The translations under genes were made by a program, and so were the position numbers. From Hyphomicrobiales bacterium (GTDB taxonomy: Bacteria > Pseudomonadota > Alphaproteobacteria > Rhizobiales > Rhizobiaceae): a DNA stretch of 64,000 nucleotides. This document shows, piece by piece, positions 9,177 through 17,821 of this stretch (position 1 is the first letter of the stretch; every line of letters starts with the position of its first letter). Under the pieces are notes generated by a model, which saw nothing but the letters and a program-made list of their open reading frames with translations, had not been told where the DNA came from and made no database searches. Location: assembly GCA_900467745.1 (NCBI GenBank), contig UBQW01000025.1, positions 171,530-235,529 of the forward strand. The letters are read 5' to 3'.

Positions 9177-9544
9177 TTCTACCTCTTGGCTATCCTCCAT
9201 ATAAGCAAGTTCCCGGGCGCATGCCACGAACTTTGGCCGATAGCCACGCTATACACAGGTTGCTTCGATGACCGGCACCCAACCAAGCGGCTACTTCCTG
9301 CTTTCAACAAAGCGTGACTGTCGAACGCATGCGCCAAACGGCGAAAGCCTGTCTTCAGGACAAACGACAGCAACCGCGATAGCGGCACTGTCGCGGTACA
9401 CAAACAAAACAATACCTTACGGCCGAGGCTCGAATCCGATTGCGAGCCGGATGCCATAATTGGTGTTCGCTTTAAGGCGGCGATTCCCGCCAATTATTAT
9501 TTTTTTGTAATTTGAATCCGATGCCGCATCGCAATAACGTCAGT
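9177..9544. other. Structured intergenic region upstream of dnaG, possible small RNA
   Basis: No convincing coding frame. On the plus strand I see a series of hairpins: CCTG-TCTT-CAGG (9350-9361), GCGATAG-cggca-CTGTCGC (9378-9396), GGCTCG-N10-CGAGCC (9427-9448), and at the end a terminator-like GGCGG-N6-CCGCC followed by a T-rich tract (9476-9507). These could be a small plus-strand transcript ending in a terminator, or simply the minus-strand dnaG leader. I found no clear promoter. Confidence 0.35.
9476..9507 (+). terminator. Terminator-like hairpin with long T tract
   Basis: Stem GGCGG (9476-9480), loop CGATTC, stem CCGCC (9487-9491), followed by AATTATTATTTTTTTG. The stem is short, but the tract is the most T-rich in the neighbourhood. 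It has no annotated plus-strand gene upstream within this window. Confidence 0.45.
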
Positions 9545-9554
9545 TTCAACAAAG

Positions 9555-9705
9555 CGATCCCCTCGCAAGGCACCATCCCTACCCCCGGCGCCGCCTTGCA
9601 AGGGTGCCTTTGCAAATACCCGCTGATGAGGACCCAGGTCCTGCGTCGTCAGCCGGAGCAAAGAGCAAGAAGGCAGGAACGCCCCCAGTTCCTGCCTTCT
9701 TTAAT
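9555..9705 (+). ncRNA. Candidate small RNA with three hairpins and C-rich loops
   Basis: Three consecutive hairpins can be read on the plus strand. Stem 1 pairs GCAAGGCACC (9565-9574) with GGTGCCTTTGC (9603-9613), and its loop is C-rich. Stem 2 pairs CTGA...AGGAC (9623-9633) with GTCCT...TCAG (9638-9652). Stem 3 is a perfect 14-base-pair terminator (9667-9701) with loop GCCCCCA and a TTAATTTCT tail. C-rich single-stranded loops are typical of trans-acting small RNAs that pair with Shine-Dalgarno regions. No open frame with a ribosome site is present. The 5' end is a guess. I cannot assign it to a named family. Confidence 0.5.
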
Positions 9706-9708
9706 TTC
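9667..9708 (+). terminator. Strong intrinsic terminator of the candidate small RNA
   Basis: AAGAAGGCAGGAAC (9667-9680) is perfectly complementary to 9688-9701, separated by a 7-base loop GCCCCCA, with a T-rich tail on the plus strand. The other strand lacks a comparable T tract, so plus orientation is preferred. Confidence 0.7.
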
Positions 9709-9828
9709 TACCTAACGTTTCATATTGTGGATTGTGGCCGCCTATCACAGGCAGATTCCACCAGCAATTGATTGACAGTCGTTGGTCGCAAGTCCAATGA
9801 AGGCGGCAACTTCGGATGGTTGCCAAGC

Positions 9829-10707
9829 ATGCCACATAAGGTTGAAGAATTTTTAGAGAGTGACGCATTTTTCGCGTTGGTTCTGGAATTCGCGCGCGAA
9901 ATGCTCGCGATCTACCGCGAAAGCCCACGCATCGCGTCGATATTCGCCGCCCAGCAACGCTGGTTGATGGCGCAACTCGGATTCGCGCTTTATTTCGGCT
10001 ATCCCGATGATCCGAAGGGCGGCCTATACTCCGGCCGCTTCATTTCATTCGCCATCGAAAAGAAGATCGCCAGCCGCAACACGGCCGCCGCCTTCATGCA
10101 GGAAATGCTCGCCTATCGCTTCCTGCGCGCGGTCGAAAGCCCCTCCGACAAGCGCACGCGCCTGCTGGAGCCGACCGAAACGGCGCTCGAGCATTTCCAC
10201 AAATGGCTCGCCGCCCACCTGATGATCCTCGACAACCTCGATGGCGGCCATCGTCTCGAGGCGGCGATGAAGGATCCGATGGTCTTTGCCCGCATGCAGC
10301 CGCTGATCGCCAAGGGCATCATCGACAGCGACGCGGTGCGCGATCCCGGCGCCACCTACAATCTATTCAACTGGGCGAACTCCGGCGGCCTCGTGATGGA
10401 CCTGCTGATGACGCGGATAACCTCGTTCGACAAGTCGATGGAGCGCGTCTCGATCGGAAGGCTGTCGCTGAAGGAAATCCGCGACCAGTTCATGATCTCC
10501 AACACCCATCTGAAGCGGCTGCTGTCGCAGGCAGCCGAGATGGGCAGCATCGGCTGGTCGGAGGCCTCGTTCAAGGGCGAGACCTGGATGTCTCGAGCGT
10601 TTGTGCGGGAATATTGGGGCTATCAGGCCGCGAAGTTCGCCGTCATCGACGCGGCGGCCGCAAGCGTGCTGGGGCCCGCGGTCCCGAAGACCGCGCGCCT
10701 CGCCTGA
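9829..10707 (+). CDS. Conserved hypothetical protein with C-terminal helix-turn-helix-like segment
   Basis: I do not recognise this gene. The 292-residue product (start chosen at MPHKVEEFLESD; the frame runs 19 codons further upstream from TTG) is mainly alpha-helical by eye, without signal peptide or membrane segments. Residues around 210-245 (SLKEIRDQFMISNTHLKRLLSQAAEMGSIGW) resemble a winged helix-turn-helix, so a transcription factor role is possible. It stands alone on the plus strand, downstream of the small-RNA candidate and convergent with the YqeY-like gene. Base composition matches its neighbours. Confidence 0.75.
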   Translation: MPHKVEEFLESDAFFALVLEFAREMLAIYRESPRIASIFAAQQRWLMAQLGFALYFGYPDDPKGGLYSGRFISFAIEKKIASRNTAAAFMQEMLAYRFLRAVESPSDKRTRLLEPTETALEHFHKWLAAHLMILDNLDGGHRLEAAMKDPMVFARMQPLIAKGIIDSDAVRDPGATYNLFNWANSGGLVMDLLMTRITSFDKSMERVSIGRLSLKEIRDQFMISNTHLKRLLSQAAEMGSIGWSEASFKGETWMSRAFVREYWGYQAAKFAVIDAAAASVLGPAVPKTARLA

Positions 10708-10726
10708 GGGGGAATGGCTTAGTCGA

Positions 10727-11182
10727 TCAGTTCAAGAGTTCCTTCACGGCGCCGGACGCCTTGGAGAAATCCATCTGGCCCGCATAGCGCTCTTTCAGCA
10801 CCGCCATCACCTTCCCCATGTCCTTCGGACCGGCGGCACCCGTCTCGGCGATGATCGCCGCGATGTTGGCGCGCACATCCGAATCGGAAAGCTGCTTCGG
10901 CATGAAGTCCTGCACCACCTTGATTTCGGCGCGCTCCTTGGCGGCGAGCTCCGGGCGGGCGTTCTCGTCGTAGATCTTCGCCGATTCGTCGCGCTGCTTC
11001 ACCATCTTGGCCAGGATCTGCAGGATTTCGTCGTCGCTGGCCTCTTCCTTGCCGGCACCGCGATTGGCGATATCGCGGTCCTTGATCGCGGCCTGGATCA
11101 GGCGAACGGTCGAAAGACGCTCGGCATTCTTGGATTTCATCGCATCCTTGAGGGCGGCGGCGAGTTGATCGCGCAACATCAT
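10727..11182 (-). CDS. GatB/YqeY domain-containing protein
   Basis: A 151-residue stand-alone YqeY-type protein: the domain is shared with the C-terminal tail of the GatB/GatE amidotransferase subunits and is thought to contact tRNA. Recognisable features are the N-terminal LRDQLAAALKDAMKSKN with LSTVRLIQAAIKDRDIA, and the C-terminal helical repeat with DMGKVMAVLKERYAGQMDFSKAS. I chose the ATG at 11182, which has AGGAG five bases upstream; a GTG two codons earlier is possible. It is divergent from carA, a neighbourhood I recall from other rhizobia. Confidence 0.9.
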   Translation of the reverse strand: MMLRDQLAAALKDAMKSKNAERLSTVRLIQAAIKDRDIANRGAGKEEASDDEILQILAKMVKQRDESAKIYDENARPELAAKERAEIKVVQDFMPKQLSDSDVRANIAAIIAETGAAGPKDMGKVMAVLKERYAGQMDFSKASGAVKELLN

Positions 11183-11452
11183 AAACACTCCTGTTTGAAT
11201 GCTGCTTCATAAACCAGACGAATGCGTGGGATCAAATAAATTGCGAAACGCGCGACATTAAGCGGCAGAAAACCCTTAGAATCTGCGGTACAAAGATTGA
11301 CCTCAGGAAATAGCGTGGCTATTTACCGCCACCTGCACCAAAATTCGTGATCAGGCCTGAGAGCGCGCGCCTTGCCGCGCGTACACGCTTGCGAACCAAA
11401 ATGGCCGGCCAACGTTGCCCAAGGACGTCTGGCGGCCGGAAACGGGATGAAG

Positions 11453-12658
11453 ATGACCGCGACAGCACCCTGGACAACCGAAAAGCCGACCGCCCTGCTC
11501 GTTCTGGCGGATGGCACAGTGATCGAAGGCAAGGGCATCGGCGCGACCGGCAAGGTCCAGGCCGAAGTGGTCTTCAACACCGCGCTGACCGGCTACGAAG
11601 AAATCATGACCGATCCCTCCTACCTCGGCCAGATCGTCACCTTCACCTTCCCGCATATCGGTAACATCGGCACCAATGAAGAAGACATCGAAGACCTGAC
11701 GCCGGCAGCACGCCACGGCGCGGTCGGCGTCATCTTCAAGGCCGACATGACCGACCCGTCCAACTACCGTGCCGCCAAGCACCTCGACGCCTGGCTGAAG
11801 GCCCGCGGCGTCATCGGTCTTTGCGGCATCGACACCCGCGCGCTGACCGCCTGGATCCGCGAGAACGGCGCCCCGAACGCCGTCATCGCCCACGATCCGA
11901 ACGGCGTCTTCGACATCGACACGCTGAAGGCAGAAGCCAAGGCCTGGAGCGGCCTCGAAGGCCTCGACCTCGCCAAGATCGCCTCCTCCGGGCAGTCATC
12001 GCAGTGGTCGCAGACCCCGTGGGTCTGGAACGAAGGCTATGGCGAACTGAAAGCCGAGGACGCCAAGTACCACGTCGTCTGCCTCGACTACGGCGTCAAG
12101 CGCAACATCCTGCGCCTGTTCGCCGGCCTCGATTGCAAGGTCACCGTGATGCCGGCAACGACGAGCGCCGAGGAAGTGCTCGCCATGCAGCCCGACGGCA
12201 TCTTCCTGTCGAACGGCCCGGGCGACCCGGCCGCAACCGGCGAATACGCCGTTCCAGTCATCCAGTCGCTGATCAAGACGGATATCCCGCTCTTCGGCAT
12301 CTGCCTCGGCCACCAGATGCTGGGCCTGGCGCTCGGCGCCAAGACCGAAAAGATGCACCAAGGCCACCACGGCGCCAACCATCCGGTCAAGGACCACACG
12401 ACGGGCAAGGTCGAGATCGTCTCGATGAACCACGGCTTCGCGGTCGACACGAAGTCGCTGCCCGAAGGCGTTGAGGAGACTCACGTTTCGCTGTTCGACG
12501 GGACGAACTGCGGCCTGCGTGTTTCAGGCAAGCAGATCTTCTCCGTCCAGCACCATCCGGAAGCCTCCCCCGGCCCGCAGGACAGCCACTACCTCTTCCG
12601 CCGCTTCATCAACATGGTGCGCGAGAAGAAGGGCGAAGCGGCACTGGCCGAACGCTAA
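11453..12658 (+). CDS. carA: Carbamoyl-phosphate synthase small subunit
   Basis: Glutamine-hydrolysing subunit that supplies ammonia to CarB for carbamoyl phosphate, used for arginine and pyrimidines. The 401-residue product has the N-terminal CPSase domain (ALLVLADGTVIEGKGIGATG; ALTGYEEIMTDPSYLGQIV) and a class I glutamine amidotransferase domain with the nucleophile Cys in FGICLGHQMLGLA and the His-Glu pair in HHPEASPGPQD. The start MTATAPWTTEKP agrees with rhizobial CarA; an ATG two codons upstream is also possible. carB lies 7.4 kb downstream, so the two subunits are not in one operon. Confidence 0.97.
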   Translation: MTATAPWTTEKPTALLVLADGTVIEGKGIGATGKVQAEVVFNTALTGYEEIMTDPSYLGQIVTFTFPHIGNIGTNEEDIEDLTPAARHGAVGVIFKADMTDPSNYRAAKHLDAWLKARGVIGLCGIDTRALTAWIRENGAPNAVIAHDPNGVFDIDTLKAEAKAWSGLEGLDLAKIASSGQSSQWSQTPWVWNEGYGELKAEDAKYHVVCLDYGVKRNILRLFAGLDCKVTVMPATTSAEEVLAMQPDGIFLSNGPGDPAATGEYAVPVIQSLIKTDIPLFGICLGHQMLGLALGAKTEKMHQGHHGANHPVKDHTTGKVEIVSMNHGFAVDTKSLPEGVEETHVSLFDGTNCGLRVSGKQIFSVQHHPEASPGPQDSHYLFRRFINMVREKKGEAALAER

Positions 12659-12679
12659 GCGAATAGACAGAGATTAGAG

Positions 12680-12713
12680 AGAGCGGCGCCGAAGACCACG
12701 GCGCCGCTCTTTT
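12680..12713 (+). terminator. Intrinsic terminator of carA
   Basis: Perfect 12-base-pair stem AGAGCGGCGCCG / CGGCGCCGCTCT (12680-12691 with 12699-12710) around a 7-base loop, followed by TTTT, 22 bases after the carA stop. Confidence 0.85.
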
Positions 12714-12822
12714 CATATCAGGCCTTAGGCATGGTCTTGCTGTCATTTGTTAACAGCAATTTAAGGCCGGCATTTCATGATCCGCACCCAGGCGCGCGCA
12801 ACGCCGGCCGAAGGTGCCATCG

Positions 12823-13863
12823 ATGCAGGAAAAGAAGCACATAGCCAGTCTCGACGGCTTGCGTGGCATGGCCGCCGCGGCGGTGGTCTTCTCGCATCTC
12901 GATCTGATCTTCCCCTCGCTTGCACCCTTCATGATAACAGGCGTCGGCGGCCGGGCGGTCGCCATCTTCTTCGCCCTCAGCGGCTTCCTGATGGCCTATC
13001 TCTATGGAGACCGGCCGATCAGCCGAAAGGCCGTGGCCGACTTCCTGGTCAGTCGCTTCTCGCGCATCTATCCGGTCTATCTGGTGGCGGTTCTTGTCGT
13101 CGCGGCTCTATCGAGCATCCCGGGCTTCGATTTCATCAACCCGATCCACGGCGGCAAGGAAATCCTGCGCCACGTCCTGCTCTTAGGGTCCACCGGCGTT
13201 TTGTGGTCCGTCCCACCCGAAATCCAGTTCTATCTGCTCTTTCCGCTGATCTGGCTCTTCTTCAGCGACACCAGGCGATACCAGGCAATCGGCGTCCTGC
13301 TTGCAGGCCTTTTGGCGCTCGACGCGCTAGACGGCTTCCCTGGCCCCGGCATCCTTTTGGTCTCGAAGCTCGCGTTCTTCCTTCTCGGCGCTACTGTCGG
13401 CCGGCTCCAATCGCGGCTGAAAGATCGGTTGGATGGCATCACGACGGGCATATTGGCGCTGACGCTGCCCTTCTTCATCCTGATATCGAACCACCTGTTT
13501 CCCAATGCTGACAACGCCTGGGGACTGGCGCCCGCCTTCGCGGGCGCGCTCGCGGTTCTATTGGTGGCGCAGGAGCATCGGATTTCAGCAGCCGTCTTCG
13601 CCGCCGCGCCGATGCGCTTTCTCGGCAAGGTCAGCTTCTCGCTCTATCTCTTCCACGTGCCGGTGATGTTCCTGATGGGCAACGCACTGTCATCGTCGCT
13701 GCCGCTTTACATCGTCGTCCCGGCGGCACTCGCCGCCGCCCTGCTGATCGCCTGGATCAGCTACGAATGCATCGAGACCCCGGCCCGCCGGGCGCTGGTA
13801 TCGCTCTGGCATCAACGCGGGTCGAAGGTCTTCGCCAATCCGCAGCCAAACACCCGCAGCTAA
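12823..13863 (+). CDS. Acyltransferase 3 family membrane protein (OafA/YrhL-like)
   Basis: A 346-residue multi-spanning membrane acyltransferase of the type that O-acetylates or otherwise acylates surface sugars. The N-terminal motif HIASLDGLRGMAAAAVVFSHLDL (R and catalytic His) and KVSFSLYLFHVPVM near residue 270 are family hallmarks; about ten hydrophobic segments are visible. Start taken as ATG at 12823; GTG three codons earlier is possible. The acceptor (LPS, exopolysaccharide or a Nod-factor-like molecule) cannot be read from the sequence or the neighbours. Confidence 0.9.
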   Translation: MQEKKHIASLDGLRGMAAAAVVFSHLDLIFPSLAPFMITGVGGRAVAIFFALSGFLMAYLYGDRPISRKAVADFLVSRFSRIYPVYLVAVLVVAALSSIPGFDFINPIHGGKEILRHVLLLGSTGVLWSVPPEIQFYLLFPLIWLFFSDTRRYQAIGVLLAGLLALDALDGFPGPGILLVSKLAFFLLGATVGRLQSRLKDRLDGITTGILALTLPFFILISNHLFPNADNAWGLAPAFAGALAVLLVAQEHRISAAVFAAAPMRFLGKVSFSLYLFHVPVMFLMGNALSSSLPLYIVVPAALAAALLIAWISYECIETPARRALVSLWHQRGSKVFANPQPNTRS

Positions 13864-13875
13864 GCGACGCCAGGT

Positions 13876-15264
13876 TTAAACCTCGCGCCGCATCAGGATG
13901 TAGAACCGCGCGCAGAGCATCAGCGCGGCCGTGAACAATCCGATCAGGAAGCCGAGCCAGATGCCGATGCCGCCAAGCCCCAGCGGAAACGCCAGCGCCC
14001 AGGCCAGGAAGAAGCCGATCGGCCAATAGGCGATCAACGCCAGGATCATCGGCACGCGCGCGTCCTTCAGCCCGCGCAGCAGGCCGTTAGCGATCGCCTG
14101 CAGGCCATCGACCAGCTGAAACAGGCCGGCAATCACGATCAGCGGTCCGGCATAGGCAAGCACCTGCGGCGCCTCGGCCGAATGCGTGTCGAGGAACCAG
14201 CCCGCGAAGAAGCCGGGCATGATCGCAAACAGCAGCCCGCCGACCGCCGAAATGACGCAGGCGAGCACGGATACGGACACGGCCGCGCGCACCAGCGCCA
14301 CGCGATCCCCCTGCCCATGTGCGACGCCGACCCTGACGGTCGCCGCCTGCGACAGGCCGAGCGGGATCATGAAGGCGATCGATGCCCACTGCAGCGCGAT
14401 ACCGTGCGCGGCAAGCTCGATCGTACCGATCCGGCCCATCAACAGCGACGCCATAGTGAACAGGCTGACTTCGGCGAGAATGGTGACGCTGATCGGCAGC
14501 CCCAGGCGCACGACCTCGAAGAAGGCTTTCCAGTCCGGCCGCCAGAAGCGAACCAGGATTTCGTAGCGCCGGGTCTCCGGGCGGCTCTGGACGTAAGCCA
14601 GAATGAAGAAGAAGCCCGCCGTCTGCACCAGCACCGAGACGATCGCCGCACCGCGCAAGCCCATGGCCGGCAGGCCGAAATGGCCGAGCACCAGCACATA
14701 AGCAAAGACGGCGTTCAGCACCAGCATGGCGATCGTGACGTTGAGAATGACAGCCGCCTTGCCGATGGCGCTGACAAGCGACCGCAGCACATTGTAGAGT
14801 AACCCCGGCAGAACCGCGAACTGGCCGATGACGATATAGCTGTGCGCCAGCGCCGCCACCTCGGGCTTCTGCCCGGCCGCAAGCAAGATGTGCTCGGAAT
14901 TGAAGAAGGCCGGCAGCATCAGAACCCAATAGGCCATGACCACCCACAAGCCCATGCGCAGCGACCGGCGCACGCTGACGACGTCGCCGCGACCATAGGC
15001 CTGCGCCACCATCGGGATGACGGCGATCGAAAAACCGGAGCCGAAGACGAGGATCGTGAACAGGAACTGGCCGGCCAGCACCATGGCCGCCAGATGCTCG
15101 GCGCCGAGCCGCCCGACGATCATCACGTCGGTGGTGTTGATACCGAGCTGAGCCAGCTGCGCACCGATCAGCGGCACGCCGAGCGCCAGCGTCGCGCGGA
15201 TATGCGCGCTCCAACGGTTATCGGTTACCGGCGCCAGCTTTCGCGCGTCGATCGGCGTATCCAT
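13876..15264 (-). CDS. MATE family efflux transporter (NorM-like)
   Basis: A 462-residue inner-membrane cation-coupled multidrug antiporter with twelve predicted hydrophobic segments and the two-fold MatE domain: TLALGVPLIGAQLAQLGINTTDVMIVGRLG in the first half and VVRLGLPISVTILAEVSLFTMASLLMGRIG in the second. Start chosen at ATG 15264 (MDTPIDARKL); the frame continues 33 codons upstream without family similarity. Convergent with the acyltransferase and only 12 bases from it. Confidence 0.92.
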   Translation of the reverse strand: MDTPIDARKLAPVTDNRWSAHIRATLALGVPLIGAQLAQLGINTTDVMIVGRLGAEHLAAMVLAGQFLFTILVFGSGFSIAVIPMVAQAYGRGDVVSVRRSLRMGLWVVMAYWVLMLPAFFNSEHILLAAGQKPEVAALAHSYIVIGQFAVLPGLLYNVLRSLVSAIGKAAVILNVTIAMLVLNAVFAYVLVLGHFGLPAMGLRGAAIVSVLVQTAGFFFILAYVQSRPETRRYEILVRFWRPDWKAFFEVVRLGLPISVTILAEVSLFTMASLLMGRIGTIELAAHGIALQWASIAFMIPLGLSQAATVRVGVAHGQGDRVALVRAAVSVSVLACVISAVGGLLFAIMPGFFAGWFLDTHSAEAPQVLAYAGPLIVIAGLFQLVDGLQAIANGLLRGLKDARVPMILALIAYWPIGFFLAWALAFPLGLGGIGIWLGFLIGLFTAALMLCARFYILMRREV

Positions 15265-15403
15265 GACGGTGTCCTGTGAGTTGATGCAAATGGCCGCAAG
15301 CCGCGACAATATGACCAAGGCTCTAGCCGAAATCGCAAGGAAACGACACCCAAAAACATGCAAGTGATGAAATATTCATCATCACATCATCGATTCTGAT
15401 CGA

Positions 15404-16651
15404 TCACTCGGCCGCCTGACCGAGCGCCTTGTCTGTCTTTGATATACGCACCCTGAGAAGAAACACCAGCGTGGCGATCAGGATGAAGAACGCCGCCATC
15501 AGGAACGGCGCACCCGCGAAGGTGACCGGTGCATCCGGCTTGGTGAAATAGCCGAACATCTGCGTGAAGATCAGCGGGCCAATGATCGTCGTGATGCTGG
15601 AAAGGCTCGTCAGCGCCCCCTGCAGCTCGCCTTGCGCCGAGGGCGGCACCTTGCCGGCCGCGATGCTGCGGAGCGGCGGATCGGCGATGTTTTCCATCAC
15701 GGTCAACACGATGACCGCATAGACCACCCATCCCTCCCAGGCGAATGCATAGCCCGTGAGGCCCACCACCGAGAAACAGAGCCCGACCACGGCCGTCTTC
15801 CATTCGCCGAGAACGGGCACGATCCTGGGCAGCACCAGCGCCATGACGACGGCGGCCCCGATCCCGTAAATGCCGAGCGAAAGCCCGATCTCGCCCTCGC
15901 TCCAATTGTAGCGATAGCTGGTGACGAACGACCAGACGGCCGGATAGACCGCATGCGCCAGCCAGAACAGGAACATGACGGCGGCGATCCAGCCGATGCC
16001 GGGATAATTTCGCATCTGTTTCAGCGCGCCCAGCGGATTGGCGCGCTTCCATTCGAAACGGCGGCGGTTTTTCGCATCGAGTGTCTCGGGCAGCAGGAAG
16101 CAGGCCGCGACGAAATTGAGGAACGACACCGCAGCCGCCCCATAAAACGGCACGCGCGGCCCGAACTCGCCGAGAAAGCCGCCAATGACGGGACCAACGG
16201 TGAAGCCGACGCCGAAGGCGATGCCGATGAGGCCGAAATTCTTGGCGCGGTTCTCTTCATTGCTGATGTCGGCGATATAGGCCGAGCAGGTCGCGAAGCT
16301 GCCGCCGCTCAAGCCCGCCAGCATGCGGCCGATGAACAGCATCCAGAAGCTGGTCGCGACCGCGCAGATCAGATTGTCGATGGCGAAGGTCAGAACCGAG
16401 AGCAGCAGCACCGGCCTTCTCCCGAAGCGGTCGCTCAGATTGCCGAGCAACGGCGCGAACAGGAATTGCATGCCGGCATAGACGACAAGCAGCCAGCCGC
16501 CATCGAGCGCGGCATCGCTGACGGAACCGCCTGTGAGCTGCTCAAGATAGACGGGCAGCACCGGCATGATGATCGCGATCCCGATCACGTCGAGAAACAG
16601 GATCATGAAGACGAGGAAAAGGCCGCGGCGGACGAATTTCGGATCGAGCAT
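15404..16651 (-). CDS. MFS efflux transporter, TetA-like
   Basis: A 415-residue major facilitator with twelve hydrophobic segments. The loop 2-3 motif GNLSDRFGRRPVLLLS and the N-terminal FLDVIGIAIIMPVLPVYL match the TCR/Tet (tetracycline/H+ antiporter) branch. Chromosomal relatives are often broad or unknown in substrate, so tetracycline export should not be assumed. A LysR regulator gene lies directly upstream on the same strand, about 155 bases away, and may control it. Confidence 0.9.
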   Translation of the reverse strand: MLDPKFVRRGLFLVFMILFLDVIGIAIIMPVLPVYLEQLTGGSVSDAALDGGWLLVVYAGMQFLFAPLLGNLSDRFGRRPVLLLSVLTFAIDNLICAVATSFWMLFIGRMLAGLSGGSFATCSAYIADISNEENRAKNFGLIGIAFGVGFTVGPVIGGFLGEFGPRVPFYGAAAVSFLNFVAACFLLPETLDAKNRRRFEWKRANPLGALKQMRNYPGIGWIAAVMFLFWLAHAVYPAVWSFVTSYRYNWSEGEIGLSLGIYGIGAAVVMALVLPRIVPVLGEWKTAVVGLCFSVVGLTGYAFAWEGWVVYAVIVLTVMENIADPPLRSIAAGKVPPSAQGELQGALTSLSSITTIIGPLIFTQMFGYFTKPDAPVTFAGAPFLMAAFFILIATLVFLLRVRISKTDKALGQAAE

Positions 16652-16807
16652 GCGAGGTCTCTACAGCTGTTTGTTTTCTGAAAAGACGATCTCATCGCCG
16701 CCCGTTCTACATACCGCAGGCAAAAGAGCGAAACAATACGTGAACATTTCAATTGTTTTGATAGGCTCACGACTTCCGTTGATGGCGAAGCGGAACAAAG
16801 CGCGCAC

Positions 16808-17716
16808 CTAACGCTGTTTTTGTGGTCCCGCCGTGATGAAGTCGACGAAGGCGCGCAGCGCCGCCGGCATGTGGCGACGGCTGGCGTAATAGAGGAACGG
16901 TCCGGAAAATTCGGTCACCCACTCCTCCAGAATGAGCTCCAGCCGCCCTGCCTCGACCTCGGGCATCACCACCTCCTCGAAGGTGCGCATGATGCCGAGC
17001 CCGGCGACGGCGGCTCCGACCTCGATTTCGATCGCATTGGCCGACACCTGCCCCGTCGGCGTGATCATCAGCGTCTCACCATCCCGGTCGAATTCCCACG
17101 GCGTCGCGCTCGTGCCGCTCAGGAACCGGTGGATGATGCAATCATGATCGATGAGATCGCGCGGATGCTGCGGCATGCCGCGACGCTTCAGATAATCGGG
17201 CGACGCGGCCGTCACATAGCGCTGCCGGCGCGGGCCGATCGGCACGGCGATCATGTCGCGCTCCAGCCGCTCGTCATAGCGAATGCCCGCATCATAGCCG
17301 GCGCCGAGCACGTCGATGAAACTGTCCTCGCCGATCACCTCGATCCGCACCTTCGGATAGGCCTTCAGAAACCGGTTGATGATATCGGACAGGAAGGAGC
17401 GAGCCGCGATGGTCGGCACGTTAAGCCTGAGCGTTCCGGATGGTCCCTCACGGAAGCTGTCGAGTTGCCCGAGAGCCGACGCGACCTCCCCCAGCGCGGG
17501 TGCCAGTCGTTCGAGAAGCCGCTGCCCGGCTTCCGTCGGCGTCACGCTGCGCGTCGTCCGGTTGAGAAGCCGAACGCCCAGCCGCTCCTCCAATCTTCTA
17601 AGGGAATCGCTGAGTGACGATGCTGAAACGCCCCGCTTGCGCGCCGCCGCGCGAAAGCTTCTCTCCCTTGCGATTGCCGTGAAGGCATCGAGGTCGCTGA
17701 GTGGAAGATCATCCAT
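16808..17716 (-). CDS. LysR family transcriptional regulator
   Basis: A 302-residue LTTR with the N-terminal winged helix (DLDAFTAIARERSFRAAARKRGVSASSLSDSLRRLEERLGVRLLNRTTRSVTPTEAG, residues about 7-63) and the C-terminal effector-binding domain (residues about 90-295). It lies upstream of and on the same strand as the TetA-like exporter. The C-terminal domain is of the broad group that responds to small aromatic or organic molecules; its ligand is unknown. Confidence 0.92.
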   Translation of the reverse strand: MDDLPLSDLDAFTAIARERSFRAAARKRGVSASSLSDSLRRLEERLGVRLLNRTTRSVTPTEAGQRLLERLAPALGEVASALGQLDSFREGPSGTLRLNVPTIAARSFLSDIINRFLKAYPKVRIEVIGEDSFIDVLGAGYDAGIRYDERLERDMIAVPIGPRRQRYVTAASPDYLKRRGMPQHPRDLIDHDCIIHRFLSGTSATPWEFDRDGETLMITPTGQVSANAIEIEVGAAVAGLGIMRTFEEVVMPEVEAGRLELILEEWVTEFSGPFLYYASRRHMPAALRAFVDFITAGPQKQR

Positions 17717-17821
17717 TGTGCATTTTCCCGCACGATCGGCTCAAATTGAGCCGAACTATCGCACAGGGGCGCACGAGGCGAAAGCCGGTGGACGCGGCCC
17801 CGGCGCCGGGACCTGCAACCG

